DNA from: Candidatus Villigracilis saccharophilus
GTDB lineage: Bacteria; Chloroflexota; Anaerolineae; Anaerolineales; Villigracilaceae
Length of the DNA: 64,000 nt
Assembly (NCBI GenBank): GCA_016709305.1
Contig: JADJNA010000019.1
Coordinates: 1 to 64,000 of the forward strand
Direction of reading: 5' to 3'
The position numbers were made by a program, and so were the translations under genes. This document shows, one piece after another, positions 16,739-25,027 of the stretch (within the stretch, counting starts at the first letter, position 1; each line of letters opens with the position of its first letter). Below the pieces are notes generated by a model. That model ran no database searches. It had not been told where the DNA came from and saw nothing but the letters and a program-made list of their open reading frames with translations.

Positions 16739-17635
16739 ATGGCCGTCATTTCTATGAAGGCCCTGCTTGAGAGCGGTGTCCACTTCGGACATCGCACGAA
16801 CAAGTGGGATCCGCGCATGAAGCCGTACATCTTCACCGAGCGTAACGGTATTCATATCATTGACCTGCAACAGACCGTTAAGTTGTTGAATCAGGGTTAT
16901 AACACCATTCGTGATACGGTTGCGAATGGCGGCAATGTTCTTTTTGTCGGCACAAAGCGCCAGGCGCAGGAAACTGTTGCTGAAGAAGCCATCCGCTGCG
17001 GCATGCCGTATGTGACCGAACGCTGGATGGGTGGTATGCTCACCAATTGGTCAACCATGTATAAGCGTATTCAGGAGCTGGAACGCCTTGAGAAGCTGCG
17101 CGATAGTGGTGAGATCAATCGTTTGACCAAGAAAGAAGGCTTGCTCATTGAGCGCGATATTTTGCGCCTGACAACCCGTCTCTCTGGATCACGCATTTTG
17201 AAGCGCCGCCCTGATCTGCTGTTCATTATCGATGTGGGTCGCGAAGAAGCCGCAGTGCGTGAAGCAAACCTGCTCAAGATCCCGATCGTTGCATTGGTGG
17301 ATACCAATTGCAACCCGCAGAATGTTGATTATGTGATCCCTTCCAACGATGATGCCATTCGTGCCATCAAATTGCTGGTTGCCAAGGTCGCTGATGCAGT
17401 ACTCGAAGGCAAGGCGATGCGTAAGGAAGACGAACCTGAACAGGTTGAAGAAGTTAAGGCGGAAGCAAATAAAGCCAGGACGCGCGGACCCCGCAAGCCT
17501 GTAGTTGATACTGATCAGGTTGAAACAGAAGATATTTTGCTCGGCGAATCCACATTGGCAAAATTGAATGTTACCCGCAAGGTGGAAGAAACTCCCGCCG
17601 TGAATGACGAGCCCGCTGCTGGCGAAGCTGCGTAA
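16739..17635 (+). CDS. rpsB: 30S ribosomal protein S2
   Basis: 298 residues. The core (1-230) has the S2 signatures 'MKALLESGVHFGHRTNKWDPRMKPYIF' and 'PDLLFIIDVGREEAAVREANLLKIPIVALVDTN' in part, followed by 'VIPSNDDAIRAIKLL'. The C-terminus carries an extra acidic, low-complexity tail of about 60 residues (E/V/A-rich), longer than in E. coli S2 (241 residues). It binds at the 30S head-body junction and helps S1 and mRNA docking. It is co-transcribed with tsf 35 bases downstream. Confidence 0.97.
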   Translation: MAVISMKALLESGVHFGHRTNKWDPRMKPYIFTERNGIHIIDLQQTVKLLNQGYNTIRDTVANGGNVLFVGTKRQAQETVAEEAIRCGMPYVTERWMGGMLTNWSTMYKRIQELERLEKLRDSGEINRLTKKEGLLIERDILRLTTRLSGSRILKRRPDLLFIIDVGREEAAVREANLLKIPIVALVDTNCNPQNVDYVIPSNDDAIRAIKLLVAKVADAVLEGKAMRKEDEPEQVEEVKAEANKARTRGPRKPVVDTDQVETEDILLGESTLAKLNVTRKVEETPAVNDEPAAGEAA

Positions 17636-17670
17636 CCTACTACTTCATAGAATTTTTCAAGGATTGTGAA

Positions 17671-18273
17671 ATGGAAATAACAACTGAAATGATCAAGGAA
17701 TTGCGCGCCGTTACCAGCGCACCGATGTTGGATTGCCGCAAGGCCTTGCAGGAAGCGGATGGCGATTATCAGAAGGCTGTGGATTGGCTGCGCGAAAAAG
17801 GCATGGCCACTGCCGCGAAGCGCGCGGATCGAACCGCTTCCAACGGTGTCGTGGAAATGTATTCTCACGGTGGCGGACGTGTGGGCGTGATGGTGGAAGT
17901 GAATTGCGAGACAGACTTTGTGGCTCGCGCTGAAAAATTCCGCGCTCTTGCTCATGAGATCGCATTGCAGATCGCTGCAAGCGCTCCCAGGTATGTGACT
18001 GCTGAAGAAATTCCCGCCGCAGAACTTGAGCATGAAGCTGAGATCGCCCGTGCCCGCGCTGTTGAAGAAGGAAAACCTGAGGCTGTTATGGCAAAGATCG
18101 TTGCTGGTCGTGTTGAGAAGTATAAGGACGAAGTCTGCCTTATGCGCCAGACATATATCCGTGACGAAACCATGACCATTGAAAAATTAATTTTGTCGAG
18201 TATCGCAGCCATCGGCGAAAGTGTGATCGTTCGCCGCTTCCAGCGATGGGAGCTGGGTGAAAGTGCAAATTAA
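17671..18273 (+). CDS. tsf: Elongation factor Ts
   Basis: 200 residues, the short EF-Ts form. It shows the UBA-like N-terminus 'IKELRAVTSAPMLDCRKALQEADGDYQKAVDWLREKG' in pieces, the core 'VEVNCETDFVARAEKFRALAHEIALQIAA' and a truncated coiled-coil and dimerisation subdomain ending 'VIVRRFQRWELGE'. It exchanges GDP for GTP on EF-Tu. The gene follows rpsB in the conserved order and ends just before a strong terminator, so pyrH is probably transcribed mostly from its own promoter. Confidence 0.97.
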   Translation: MEITTEMIKELRAVTSAPMLDCRKALQEADGDYQKAVDWLREKGMATAAKRADRTASNGVVEMYSHGGGRVGVMVEVNCETDFVARAEKFRALAHEIALQIAASAPRYVTAEEIPAAELEHEAEIARARAVEEGKPEAVMAKIVAGRVEKYKDEVCLMRQTYIRDETMTIEKLILSSIAAIGESVIVRRFQRWELGESAN

Positions 18274-18282
18274 GTAGTTCAG

Positions 18283-18312
18283 AAAAGCCAGCCTTCGGGT
18301 TGGCTTTTTTTC
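18283..18312 (+). terminator. Rho-independent terminator after tsf
   Basis: An 8-bp stem AGCCAGCC/GGTTGGCT around a TTCG loop, followed by a T-rich tail. Confidence 0.9.
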
Positions 18313-18351
18313 AAATACGTATTAACCTAATAAATTTATTTGGAGGCATGA

Positions 18352-19068
18352 ATGTCTGATCTGAAATATAAACGTATCCTTCTCAAATTAAGTGGGGAAG
18401 CGCTGGGCGGTAAGGCTGGATTTGGCATTGATGTGGATGAGGCGGAATCGATCGCCAGTCGTATCAAGGAAGTCCGCGAGATGGGTGTGGATGTGGCGGT
18501 TGTGATCGGAGCGGGAAATTTGTGGCGCGGCAAACAGGGGCTTGACCGCGGCATGGATCGTTCCACTGCAGATTACATGGGCATGCTGGCTACTGTGATG
18601 AACGCGATGGCGTTGATGGATGCCCTTGAACGACAGGGCGTTTTTACACGTGTGATGTCTGCCATCGAAATGCGGGCCATTGCTGAGCCTTATATCCGCC
18701 GTCGTGCCATCCGTCATTTGGAAAAAGGGCGCGTGGTGGTCTTTGGCGCGGGCACGGGAAACCCCTTCTTCTCCACGGATACAGCGGCGGCATTACGGGC
18801 AACAGAGATTGACGCGCAAGTCGTCATCAAGGCCACAAAGGTGGATGGCGTATATGACTCGGATCCGAAAAAGAATCCGGATGCGGTGAAGTTTGACCAG
18901 TTAAGCTATATCGAAGTGCTGAACCGCAGGCTTGAAGTCATGGACAGCACCGCCATCACTTTATGCATGGAAAATGACCTGCCGATCCTGGTTCTCAATC
19001 TTTGGGATTCAAAAGCCTTGTTGGGCGCACTGCGCGGCGAAAAGGTCGGGACGTTGGTCAGCGCTTAA
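18352..19068 (+). CDS. pyrH: UMP kinase
   Basis: A 238-residue amino-acid-kinase-fold enzyme that phosphorylates UMP to UDP. Signatures are 'YKRILLKLSGEALGG' at the N-terminus, 'VAVVIGAGNLWRGKQG', 'RSTADYMGMLATVMNAMAL' and 'TGNPFFSTDTAAALRA', with 'KATKVDGVYDSDPKKNPDA' at the nucleotide site. Length equals the family norm. GGAGG precedes the ATG. It sits in the conserved rpsB-tsf-pyrH-frr-uppS-cdsA order. Confidence 0.97.
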   Translation: MSDLKYKRILLKLSGEALGGKAGFGIDVDEAESIASRIKEVREMGVDVAVVIGAGNLWRGKQGLDRGMDRSTADYMGMLATVMNAMALMDALERQGVFTRVMSAIEMRAIAEPYIRRRAIRHLEKGRVVVFGAGTGNPFFSTDTAAALRATEIDAQVVIKATKVDGVYDSDPKKNPDAVKFDQLSYIEVLNRRLEVMDSTAITLCMENDLPILVLNLWDSKALLGALRGEKVGTLVSA

Positions 19069-19103
19069 TTTCCTTCCAAAATTAGCGTTATTACAACTTC
19101 TTT

Positions 19104-19239
19104 CCTCTTTCTTCATTACTTTTTGAATGAAAGAGGAAAGATTGGTTAATTGAGAGACTATCAATTTTATTCATTTTCTCTCGTGTAATCACGCTCCCAT
19201 AGCATAAATTCTTGTTTTAAGGTATCCTTGCGTTGTAAT
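19104..19239 (+). promoter_or_regulatory. Hairpin and putative promoter in the pyrH-frr gap
   Basis: The 279-bp gap holds a near-palindromic hairpin (19107-19141, arms built on CTTTCCTCTTTC and GAAAGAGGAAAG) without a clear T tail. Further on is a possible promoter: TTGTTT (19212-19217), a 16-base spacer and TGTAAT (19234-19239). This suggests frr and downstream genes have their own promoter. Confidence 0.4.
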
Positions 19240-19347
19240 TATTTATCACACAGTGCCGCGTAGATTGTCAAAGGAAATTTATCTTCATATTCATAATTTC
19301 CTTTTTCAAATTGGGCAGTTTACACTCAAGGCGGCAGGAGGAAGATT

Positions 19348-19917
19348 GTGAGTACCGAAGAAATTAAAGATCTTTTGAAAGATGCTGAATCAAGAATGCG
19401 TGGCGCGATCCAATCCCTGTCAGATGACCTGGCCGGGATTCGAACTGGGCGCGCCAGCCCGGCCTTGGTGGAAAGACTTTCTGTGGACTATTATGGAACA
19501 CCGACTCATTTGATACAGCTGGCATCCATTAGCGTGCCTGAACCGCGTTCGATCATGATTAAGCCGTTCGACGCGGGCTCCATCAAAGATATTGAGAGGG
19601 CGATCCGCGCCTCAAATCTCGGGCTAAATCCCAATTCTGACGGCAAGGTGATCCATTTGAATTTGCCTCCTTTGGATGAGGAACGCCGCCGTGACCTGGT
19701 AAAGCAAATGGGGCATCGTTTGGAAGAAGCCCGTGTTGCGATTCGAAATATTCGCCGCGACCTGCACAACGACCTGCGTGATTATGAAAAAGAAAAAATG
19801 ATCACCGAGGATGATCTCAAACGCGGTGAAGATGATCTTCAGAAGTTGACTGATAAATTCATTGAAGAAGTTGCGAAGCACGGCTATAGCAAAGAACAAG
19901 AGATCATGGAAGTATAG
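19348..19917 (+). CDS. frr: Ribosome recycling factor
   Basis: 189 residues, near the usual 185. The coding region starts with GTG at 19348, preceded by GGAGG at normal spacing. It shows 'RTGRASPALVERLSVDYYG', 'PLNQLASISVPEPRSIMIKPFD'-type sequence (here 'THLIQLASISVPEPRSI'), 'LNLPPLDEERRRDLVKQ' and a helical C-terminus 'VAIRNIRRDLHNDLRDYEK'. It splits post-termination ribosomes together with EF-G. It is followed 33 bases later by uppS. Confidence 0.97.
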   Translation: MSTEEIKDLLKDAESRMRGAIQSLSDDLAGIRTGRASPALVERLSVDYYGTPTHLIQLASISVPEPRSIMIKPFDAGSIKDIERAIRASNLGLNPNSDGKVIHLNLPPLDEERRRDLVKQMGHRLEEARVAIRNIRRDLHNDLRDYEKEKMITEDDLKRGEDDLQKLTDKFIEEVAKHGYSKEQEIMEV

Positions 19918-19950
19918 TTTTTTGATTGGACACTCTACCGAGTCTTAAAT

Positions 19951-20697
19951 ATGGCTGAAACTCCCGCCTCGATCCCTCTCGAAAAAGTTCCCCAACACGT
20001 TGCCATGATCATGGATGGCAATGGACGTTGGGCGTTGCAGCGCGGCTTGCCGCGTTTGGCTGGTCACAAGGCTGGGACTGAGAACCTGCGCCGTGTGATC
20101 CGTGCGAGTGTTGAGTTTGGGGTTAAATATCTCACCATCTATGCTTTTTCTACCGAGAATTGGGGACGCCCACCCGAAGAAGTAAAGGGGTTGATGTATA
20201 TTCTTGAAGATGTCATAGACCGTGAGTTAAATGAATTGCATAAAGAAGGCGTGCAGTTGCGTCATATTGGCCGTCTGGAAAGACTTGCTCCTTCTCTTCA
20301 GGAAAAAGTTCTTGATGCGATTGATGTCACAAAGAATAATGACCGTTTGGTTTTGAATATTGCCTTCAATTATGGCGGGCGTGATGAGATCGTTCAAGCC
20401 ATTCAACGCATGATGAAGGATGGAGTGCCTCCTGAAAAAGTAACAGATGAACTGGTTGGCAAATATTTATATACCGCCGGCGTTCCAGATCCTGACCTTA
20501 TCATCCGTACTTCAGGTGAGCTGCGTGTGAGTAATTTCCTGATCTGGCAGGCTGCGTATTCAGAATGGTATATAACGCCAACTTTCTGGCCGGACTTTAA
20601 CAAGGAAGAATATCGTCAGGCATTGGAATCTTTTTCCCAGCGTGACAGGCGTTTTGGGAAGGTATCATCGGGAGAATTACAGGAATCCAATGCGTAA
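19951..20697 (+). CDS. uppS: Isoprenyl transferase (undecaprenyl diphosphate synthase)
   Basis: A 248-residue cis-prenyltransferase. Signatures are 'HVAMIMDGNGRWALQRGLPR' with the catalytic Asp, 'GHKAGTENLRRVI', 'YLTIYAFSTENWGRP', and the C-terminal 'DPDLIIRTSGELRVSNFLIWQ'. It adds isopentenyl units to farnesyl diphosphate to make the undecaprenyl carrier used by peptidoglycan and by glycan enzymes such as the MraY/WecA-like protein at 680. Its stop overlaps the start of cdsA. Confidence 0.96.
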   Translation: MAETPASIPLEKVPQHVAMIMDGNGRWALQRGLPRLAGHKAGTENLRRVIRASVEFGVKYLTIYAFSTENWGRPPEEVKGLMYILEDVIDRELNELHKEGVQLRHIGRLERLAPSLQEKVLDAIDVTKNNDRLVLNIAFNYGGRDEIVQAIQRMMKDGVPPEKVTDELVGKYLYTAGVPDPDLIIRTSGELRVSNFLIWQAAYSEWYITPTFWPDFNKEEYRQALESFSQRDRRFGKVSSGELQESNA

Positions 20698-21502
20698 AAG
20701 ACTGATTACAGCTCTTGGACTTGCTTTAATCGGGGTGCCTGCCATCGTCTTTGGCGGCATCTTTTATTATTTGTTGATGGGCACATTTCTGCTTGGTGCG
20801 GCTTGGGAATATGTTCATCTTTTTAGAGCGGTGAAATTTGAACCGCAGATGCATATTACTGTGGGAGGCGTTGCGCTTGTAACCATCATGCGCGCGTTCT
20901 TCCCCGGGTTCGCACAGCCTGTATTTGCAGCGATCATCCTTGTCGCAATGGCATATCACCTGGTTAGTTATGAGCGCGGACGCGACCAGTCCGCGCTTGA
21001 TTTTTGTATGACCATTGGCGGGGTTACATATATCGGCTGGATTGGTTCCTACTTGTTTGAGCTGCGGAATCTTCCAGAAGGCGGTTGGTGGTTTATGCTG
21101 GTGATGTTCTGCGTCTGGGCGGGGGATTCGGGCGCGTATTCCATTGGCAGGGCATACGGCAAACATAAAATGGCGCCGCGTCTCAGCCCCAAGAAAAGCT
21201 GGGAAGGTTACGCTGCCAGTGTTTTCACTGGGATGGTGACTGGCGGATTCTATGTCTGGGTGTTCAAGACATTTGGAAGCCTGACGAGTGACATTACCAT
21301 CTGGCAGGGTGCGATCATGGGATTTTTGCTCGGAACCCTTCCGCCTTTTGGCGATCTCGGCGAAAGCATGTTCAAGCGCCAGTCAGGCATCAAAGACTCT
21401 AGCGATATTATCCCCGGGCATGGTGGTTTTTTCGACCGCATCGACTCGTGGTTATGGGGTGCGGTGATAGGTTATTATTTCCTGGTCTGGTTCATTATAT
21501 AA
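20690..21502 (+). CDS. cdsA: Phosphatidate cytidylyltransferase
   Basis: 271 residues from the Met at 20690 (M-R-K-R-L-I-T), which overlaps the end of uppS and has CAGGAA upstream; earlier in-frame codons lie inside uppS. It has seven to eight membrane helices and the CDP-diglyceride synthetase signature near the C-terminus: 'KSWEGYAASVFTG', 'GDLGESMFKRQSGIKDSSDIIPGHGG' in part, then 'FDRIDSWLWG'. It converts phosphatidic acid and CTP to CDP-diacylglycerol for phospholipid synthesis. Confidence 0.95.
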   Translation: MRKRLITALGLALIGVPAIVFGGIFYYLLMGTFLLGAAWEYVHLFRAVKFEPQMHITVGGVALVTIMRAFFPGFAQPVFAAIILVAMAYHLVSYERGRDQSALDFCMTIGGVTYIGWIGSYLFELRNLPEGGWWFMLVMFCVWAGDSGAYSIGRAYGKHKMAPRLSPKKSWEGYAASVFTGMVTGGFYVWVFKTFGSLTSDITIWQGAIMGFLLGTLPPFGDLGESMFKRQSGIKDSSDIIPGHGGFFDRIDSWLWGAVIGYYFLVWFII

Positions 21503-21515
21503 ATTTGGAGGCATC

Positions 21516-22508
21516 ATGAGTGTTCTTGGCGCTACCCCTACTCGAAACCTTGCGCTTGAACTTGCGCGTGTCACAGAAGCCGCGGCGATGCTGGCTGGCC
21601 GCTATATGGGACGAGGTGATAAAGAAGGGGCTGATCAGGCCGCGGTCAATGCGATGCGCCTTGTCCTCGGAACTGTGGACATGAATGGGGTCATCGTCAT
21701 CGGTGAGGGAGAGAAGGATAAGGCTCCGATGTTATTTAATGGCGAGAAAGTGGGCAACGGTTCACAGCCTGACGTGGATGTTGCTGTGGACCCAATTGAC
21801 GGGACCCGCCCTTTGGCATTTGGCCGTTCAAATTCGCTCGCAATGGTGGCTGTTGCCCCGCGCGGGACAATGTTCAACCCCGGTCCGTTTTTATATATGA
21901 ACAAGATCGCGGTGGGACCCGAAGCCAAAGGCAAAATTGATATTGAAAAATCGATCACGGAAAATCTTATGGCGATCGCCAGGGCAAAAGGCAGGGCGGT
22001 GGAAGACCTGACCACCATCATCCTTGACCGTCCGCGCCATGACGATATGATCGCTGAAATTCGCAAAGCCGGCGCACGTATCCGTGAAATTCCTGATGGC
22101 GATGTTGCCGCCGCCTTGATGACTGCTCAGCCTGACTCGGGCGTGGATGTTCTCTTCGGCATCGGCGGCACCCCTGAAGGTGTGATCACAGCATGCGCGC
22201 TGCGCGCAATGGGCGGCGAGATCCAGGGCAAATTATTTGCTCGTGACGAGGACGAACTACAGCGCGGACGTGAGGCGGGTTATGACTTTGATAAGATATT
22301 AACCATGAATGACCTGGTTTCCTCAGAAGATGTCTTCTTTGCGACCACAGGCATCACCGATGGTGAATTGCTTAAAGGTGTGCGCTACTATGGAAATCAT
22401 ATTACAACCGAAAGCCTTGTCGTGCGCGGCTTGACAGGCACCATTCGCCGCATCCATGCTACTCATAGTACAGATAAGTTGGATAACCTAAGTTCGATCC
22501 ATTATTAA
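21516..22508 (+). CDS. glpX: Fructose-1,6-bisphosphatase class II
   Basis: 330 residues, matching class II enzymes (about 330). It shows 'EAAAMLAGRYMGRGDKEGAD', the metal site 'VIGEGEKDKAPMLFNGE', 'DVAVDPIDGTRPLAFGRSN', and 'GIGGTPEGVITACALRAMGG'. It hydrolyses fructose-1,6-bisphosphate in gluconeogenesis; some family members also act on sedoheptulose-1,7-bisphosphate. GGAGG precedes the ATG, 13 bases after cdsA, so it is likely in the same transcript although metabolically unrelated. Confidence 0.95.
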   Translation: MSVLGATPTRNLALELARVTEAAAMLAGRYMGRGDKEGADQAAVNAMRLVLGTVDMNGVIVIGEGEKDKAPMLFNGEKVGNGSQPDVDVAVDPIDGTRPLAFGRSNSLAMVAVAPRGTMFNPGPFLYMNKIAVGPEAKGKIDIEKSITENLMAIARAKGRAVEDLTTIILDRPRHDDMIAEIRKAGARIREIPDGDVAAALMTAQPDSGVDVLFGIGGTPEGVITACALRAMGGEIQGKLFARDEDELQRGREAGYDFDKILTMNDLVSSEDVFFATTGITDGELLKGVRYYGNHITTESLVVRGLTGTIRRIHATHSTDKLDNLSSIHY

Positions 22509-22593
22509 TAATGTCATTCTGGGTGAAGCGAAGATTCTCGAATTTTTTATCAAAATATGGTTGCTTTTCATCAGAACCAACTTGATCATCTAC

Positions 22594-22622
22594 TTGACAT
22601 TCCCCATGCTGGCCCTTATAAT
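22594..22622 (+). promoter_or_regulatory. Consensus promoter of tRNA-Asn
   Basis: Perfect TTGACA (22594-22599), a 17-base spacer and perfect TATAAT (22617-22622), 11 bases before the mature tRNA. This is a strong sigma-70-type promoter. Confidence 0.9.
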
Positions 22623-22633
22623 GTCGGTCGCCT

Positions 22634-22706
22634 TCCTGACTAGCTCAATCGGCAGAGCGAGCGGCTGTTAACCGCTAGGTTCTAGGTTCAAGTCCTAGGT
22701 CAGGAG
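22634..22706 (+). tRNA. tRNA-Asn (GTT)
   Basis: Acceptor arms TCCTGAC/GTCAGGA pair perfectly. The D-loop is CTAGCTCAATCGGCAGAG, the anticodon arm GCGGCTGTTAACCGC has anticodon GTT, and the T-arm is CTAGGTTCAAGTCCTAG. No CCA is encoded in full. The 3' part is duplicated about 965 bases downstream, marking this gene as an integration site. Confidence 0.95.
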
Positions 22707-22715
22707 CCTTTCACA

Positions 22716-22759
22716 AAATGAATTTGCCTTTAGCTTTTCGGCTAGAGGCAAATTCATTT
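22716..22759 (+). terminator. Hairpin after tRNA-Asn
   Basis: A 13-bp stem (AAATGAATTTGCC with GGCAAATTCATTT) with a nested TAGC/GCTA, followed by AATAAT. The 160 bases after it, up to the J-domain gene, are AT-rich and show nothing else I can name. Confidence 0.7.
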
Positions 22760-22918
22760 AATAATCCCATATAAGTGTACCTGTCTCATCTCCGTTTTTT
22801 AGTAAAAAGTTTGGTTTAATGATAAGATTTCAAAATTAGGTCGTTGAAAATAATTTACTTTGACCACTTGACCAAGTCAATGTGGTTTTGATTTTCTTAT
22901 GAAGGATGAAATATTCCG

Positions 22919-23623
22919 ATGAAAGATTATTATGAAATTTTTGAAATAGCGTCAGATGCACCTCAAGATGCTATTAAAGAACAATATCGTTTTCTTGTTC
23001 ATGCGTGGCATCCTGATAAATTTCAAAACCCCGCTCAAAAGTTAAAAGCCGAAGATAAGATAAAAGAAATAAATGCCGCATATGTGATCCTTGGTGATCC
23101 AGCCAAACGCACAGAATATGATATTCAGGCTGGTTATTCAACATCCAATCTTCAACAAAATTACAATCAACCGACAACTCAGGACGGATATGAAGATGAC
23201 CAACGACAGAAAGATAAAACCGCAAAGCACCCTGAAAAAGTACGGTGGCGGAAAAAGCGTGAAAATATTGATGGTGAGGAAGATATTAAAAGTCAAAGGA
23301 TAGGACAATTGGATCAAGAAATTTTATTGGTAAATGAAGAAATAAGCAAAATAAGTAAAGACTTGCCCCAACTTCCCCCGTCAATAATGGCTATTTCATT
23401 CTCTCTCGGCAGCCTTTTTATTTTTATGATTGCCATGACTCAAAGTATTGTTTCTCTTTTTTATATCGGTGGATTTTCACTAATTGCTGGAATATATCTT
23501 TTCAATGAACGTGCAAAATTCTATAAAAAAAATTACAAACCCATATTTGATGAAGTTGAAAAACGAAAACAACATTTGCAACTGCTGGTTCAGGAAAGAC
23601 GCTACTTACTGAGTGTCTCATAG
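22919..23623 (+). CDS. J-domain (DnaJ-like) membrane protein
   Basis: 234 residues. The N-terminal 70 residues are a J domain ('DYYEIFEIASDAPQDAIKEQYR', then 'HAWHPDKFQNP' with the essential H-P-D, and 'INAAYVILGDPAKRTEYD'). A charged linker follows (about 75-120), then a coiled-coil segment, two adjacent membrane helices (about 155-195, 'IMAISFSLGSLFIFMIAM') and a basic C-terminal helix. J domains stimulate Hsp70 ATPase, so this would recruit DnaK to a membrane. Base composition is clearly more AT-rich than its neighbours, and the gene lies between tRNA-Asn and a copy of the tRNA's 3' end, which suggests horizontal acquisition. Confidence 0.82.
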   Translation: MKDYYEIFEIASDAPQDAIKEQYRFLVHAWHPDKFQNPAQKLKAEDKIKEINAAYVILGDPAKRTEYDIQAGYSTSNLQQNYNQPTTQDGYEDDQRQKDKTAKHPEKVRWRKKRENIDGEEDIKSQRIGQLDQEILLVNEEISKISKDLPQLPPSIMAISFSLGSLFIFMIAMTQSIVSLFYIGGFSLIAGIYLFNERAKFYKKNYKPIFDEVEKRKQHLQLLVQERRYLLSVS

Positions 23624-23644
23624 ACTGAAATCAAATACCGCCAA

Positions 23645-23660
23645 GTTCTAGGTTCAAGTC
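23645..23660 (+). repeat. Copy of the tRNA-Asn 3' segment (attachment-site-like repeat)
   Basis: The 16 bases GTTCTAGGTTCAAGTC repeat exactly tRNA positions 22679-22694, and the next bases (TAGGCAGG) are a degenerate version of the tRNA end. Together with tRNA-Asn it brackets the AT-rich J-domain gene, as att sites bracket an integrated element. No integrase is present between them. Confidence 0.7.
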
Positions 23661-23672
23661 TAGGCAGGTGTC

Positions 23673-23716
23673 AAAAAGACCTCCAGGTTTATGGCCTGGA
23701 GGTCTTTGCTTTTTTA
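23673..23716 (+). terminator. Strong bidirectional terminator
   Basis: A perfect 13-bp stem (23675-23687 with 23695-23707), 7-base loop, T-run on the right and A-run on the left. It serves the J-domain gene and probably also the convergent lipoprotein gene. Confidence 0.88.
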
Positions 23717-23742
23717 TATTCTGCGAGGTCAGTGGATAAGTT

Positions 23743-24540
23743 TTATCTCCCAGGCCAGGGGATTTCAGCCGGTCCTGCGTAGCCATGTTTATCCTGCACA
23801 TACACACGTCCATGGGAGGCGGATGTGCAGCCTGCTTCGTCCACGAAGGTGATCAGTGGATAATTTGAAACCAGTGGTTCAAAGAGTATCTGGCCGTCTT
23901 CACAGCGCCAGACCTCGATGATGTATTGGAACATGTCCGCGTCTTCATAATCGCCAGGGCTGACCGGGATATGGATCCAGTCCACGGTGATCTTATCAGC
24001 CTCTTTGCGGACCGCATTTAAGATCGTGGTGCGTACATAATACGGCGAAACTGGCAATTTGTAACCATCTTCAGCGGGGTACATGATTTTCAGAAGCTGC
24101 TGATCACCTGAAATGTCCAGGAATTTCGAATGCACCCAGCATCGCTGCGGTCCATTGTTAATCAATAGCCAGCTATTTCCATCTGTGCGCCCGATCAACT
24201 CTATGACAGCGCCTTTCTTTAGCGCGAATAAATATAAATACTCTGACCCAGGTCCATAACGACAGCTTAACAGATCCGCCGTGACGGTGGCTCTCAGGCT
24301 ATCCACTGTGGGAATGGCTGTGGCACTACTGGTGGCTGTAGGAGTCTCTATATGTGGGGGGGTATATGTTTCAGTGGGCGGCGCGGATGTGGAAGTCAGC
24401 GGAGGACTGGTTGAAGTTACAGGAAGGGGTTGAGGCTGAGATTCAATATTTACAGCGGTTACAGCAGCAGGAGAGCAGGCGGTTAGAAAAAAGAACAGGC
24501 TGAATATGGTTTGAGTACATTTTTTTATTTTCAAACGCAT
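23743..24540 (-). CDS. Lipoprotein with SH3-like domain
   Basis: 265 residues. A lipoprotein signal peptide ends at 'FFLTAC', followed by a long Ser/Thr/Pro-rich linker (about 25-80), then a bacterial SH3-like domain (about 80-145: 'RATVTADLLSCRYGPGSEY', 'GAVIELIGRTDGNSWLLI', 'CWVHSKFLD'). The C-terminal 120 residues are of unknown fold and contain three Cys. SH3-like domains of this kind often bind peptidoglycan or sit on surface proteins. It is convergent with the J-domain gene across a shared terminator. Confidence 0.78.
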   Translation of the reverse strand: MRLKIKKCTQTIFSLFFFLTACSPAAVTAVNIESQPQPLPVTSTSPPLTSTSAPPTETYTPPHIETPTATSSATAIPTVDSLRATVTADLLSCRYGPGSEYLYLFALKKGAVIELIGRTDGNSWLLINNGPQRCWVHSKFLDISGDQQLLKIMYPAEDGYKLPVSPYYVRTTILNAVRKEADKITVDWIHIPVSPGDYEDADMFQYIIEVWRCEDGQILFEPLVSNYPLITFVDEAGCTSASHGRVYVQDKHGYAGPAEIPWPGR

Positions 24541-24684
24541 TTAAGTGTTTCTCCATTCCATGAATTTTATCTCTTCAATGTCGTTGATCGGCAGCAGGGT
24601 AACTTATCCTTGCGGCCATCGCGCCTGTAAATTATATAAAGTGCATTTTTCGGGTCGCGCGCCTTTGCAACAAGCTCAACTTTT

Positions 24685-24950
24685 TTATTCACCAATGCCA
24701 GGCCAGCAGGTCAAGTCGTTTGACAAGATATAAGTGGATTCCTTCTCAAACGCGATGATATTTGCCTTGCCAAACAGCCAGCGACTTTACTGCGCACATT
24801 TTGGGATTCCACCCAAACATAATCCAACCGAGCGTTCAAATCGTGCCTAACAATGCGTTTTGCGCTCTTCACTACAACTTTGAATTGCTTATCTTCTTTT
24901 TCAACAAGATAATCCCAATGGCCGTCAGTTCGGCGCCAACGCTTTGCTGA
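24685..24950 (-). pseudogene. Relic of a PD-(D/E)XK-type nuclease-like protein
   Basis: In one frame the minus strand reads 'DGHWDYLVEKEDKQFKVVVKSAKR' in part, then 'LNARLDYVWVESQNVRSK'. A one-base shift near 24775 moves the homology into another frame, reading 'WLFGKANIIAFEKESTYIL' and ending at a stop at 24685. From memory this pattern (F-K-x-x-V-K ... Y-V-W-V-E ... G-x-A-D-I-I-A-F-E) belongs to small hypothetical proteins with a restriction-endonuclease-like core. The N-terminal part is missing, replaced by a methyltransferase fragment. It is clearly non-functional here. Confidence 0.5.
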
Positions 24951-25027
24951 CCGCCTTTGTTCTTGTCGGGAGGAATGTTCAAGCAAAAGCGCCCGTCCTC
25001 TTTTACCCATTCAAAACAGCGCGACAT
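24918..25027 (-). pseudogene. Internal fragment of an amino-DNA methyltransferase
   Basis: In a frame different from the nuclease relic, the minus strand reads 'SRCFEWVKEDGRFCLNIPPD' (part), then 'KNKGGQQSVGAELT'. This is the segment following the catalytic motif in N4/N6 DNA methyltransferases, and it continues the N-terminal fragment found on the far side of the insertion element (26258-26500). The homology then stops abruptly at about 24918, where nuclease-like sequence begins, indicating a deletion junction. Confidence 0.55.

Noticed and set aside
24873..25027. Intact small gene in the methyltransferase fragment
   Set aside because: Only its first half is homologous to methyltransferases; the rest is out-of-frame nuclease relic, so it is debris.
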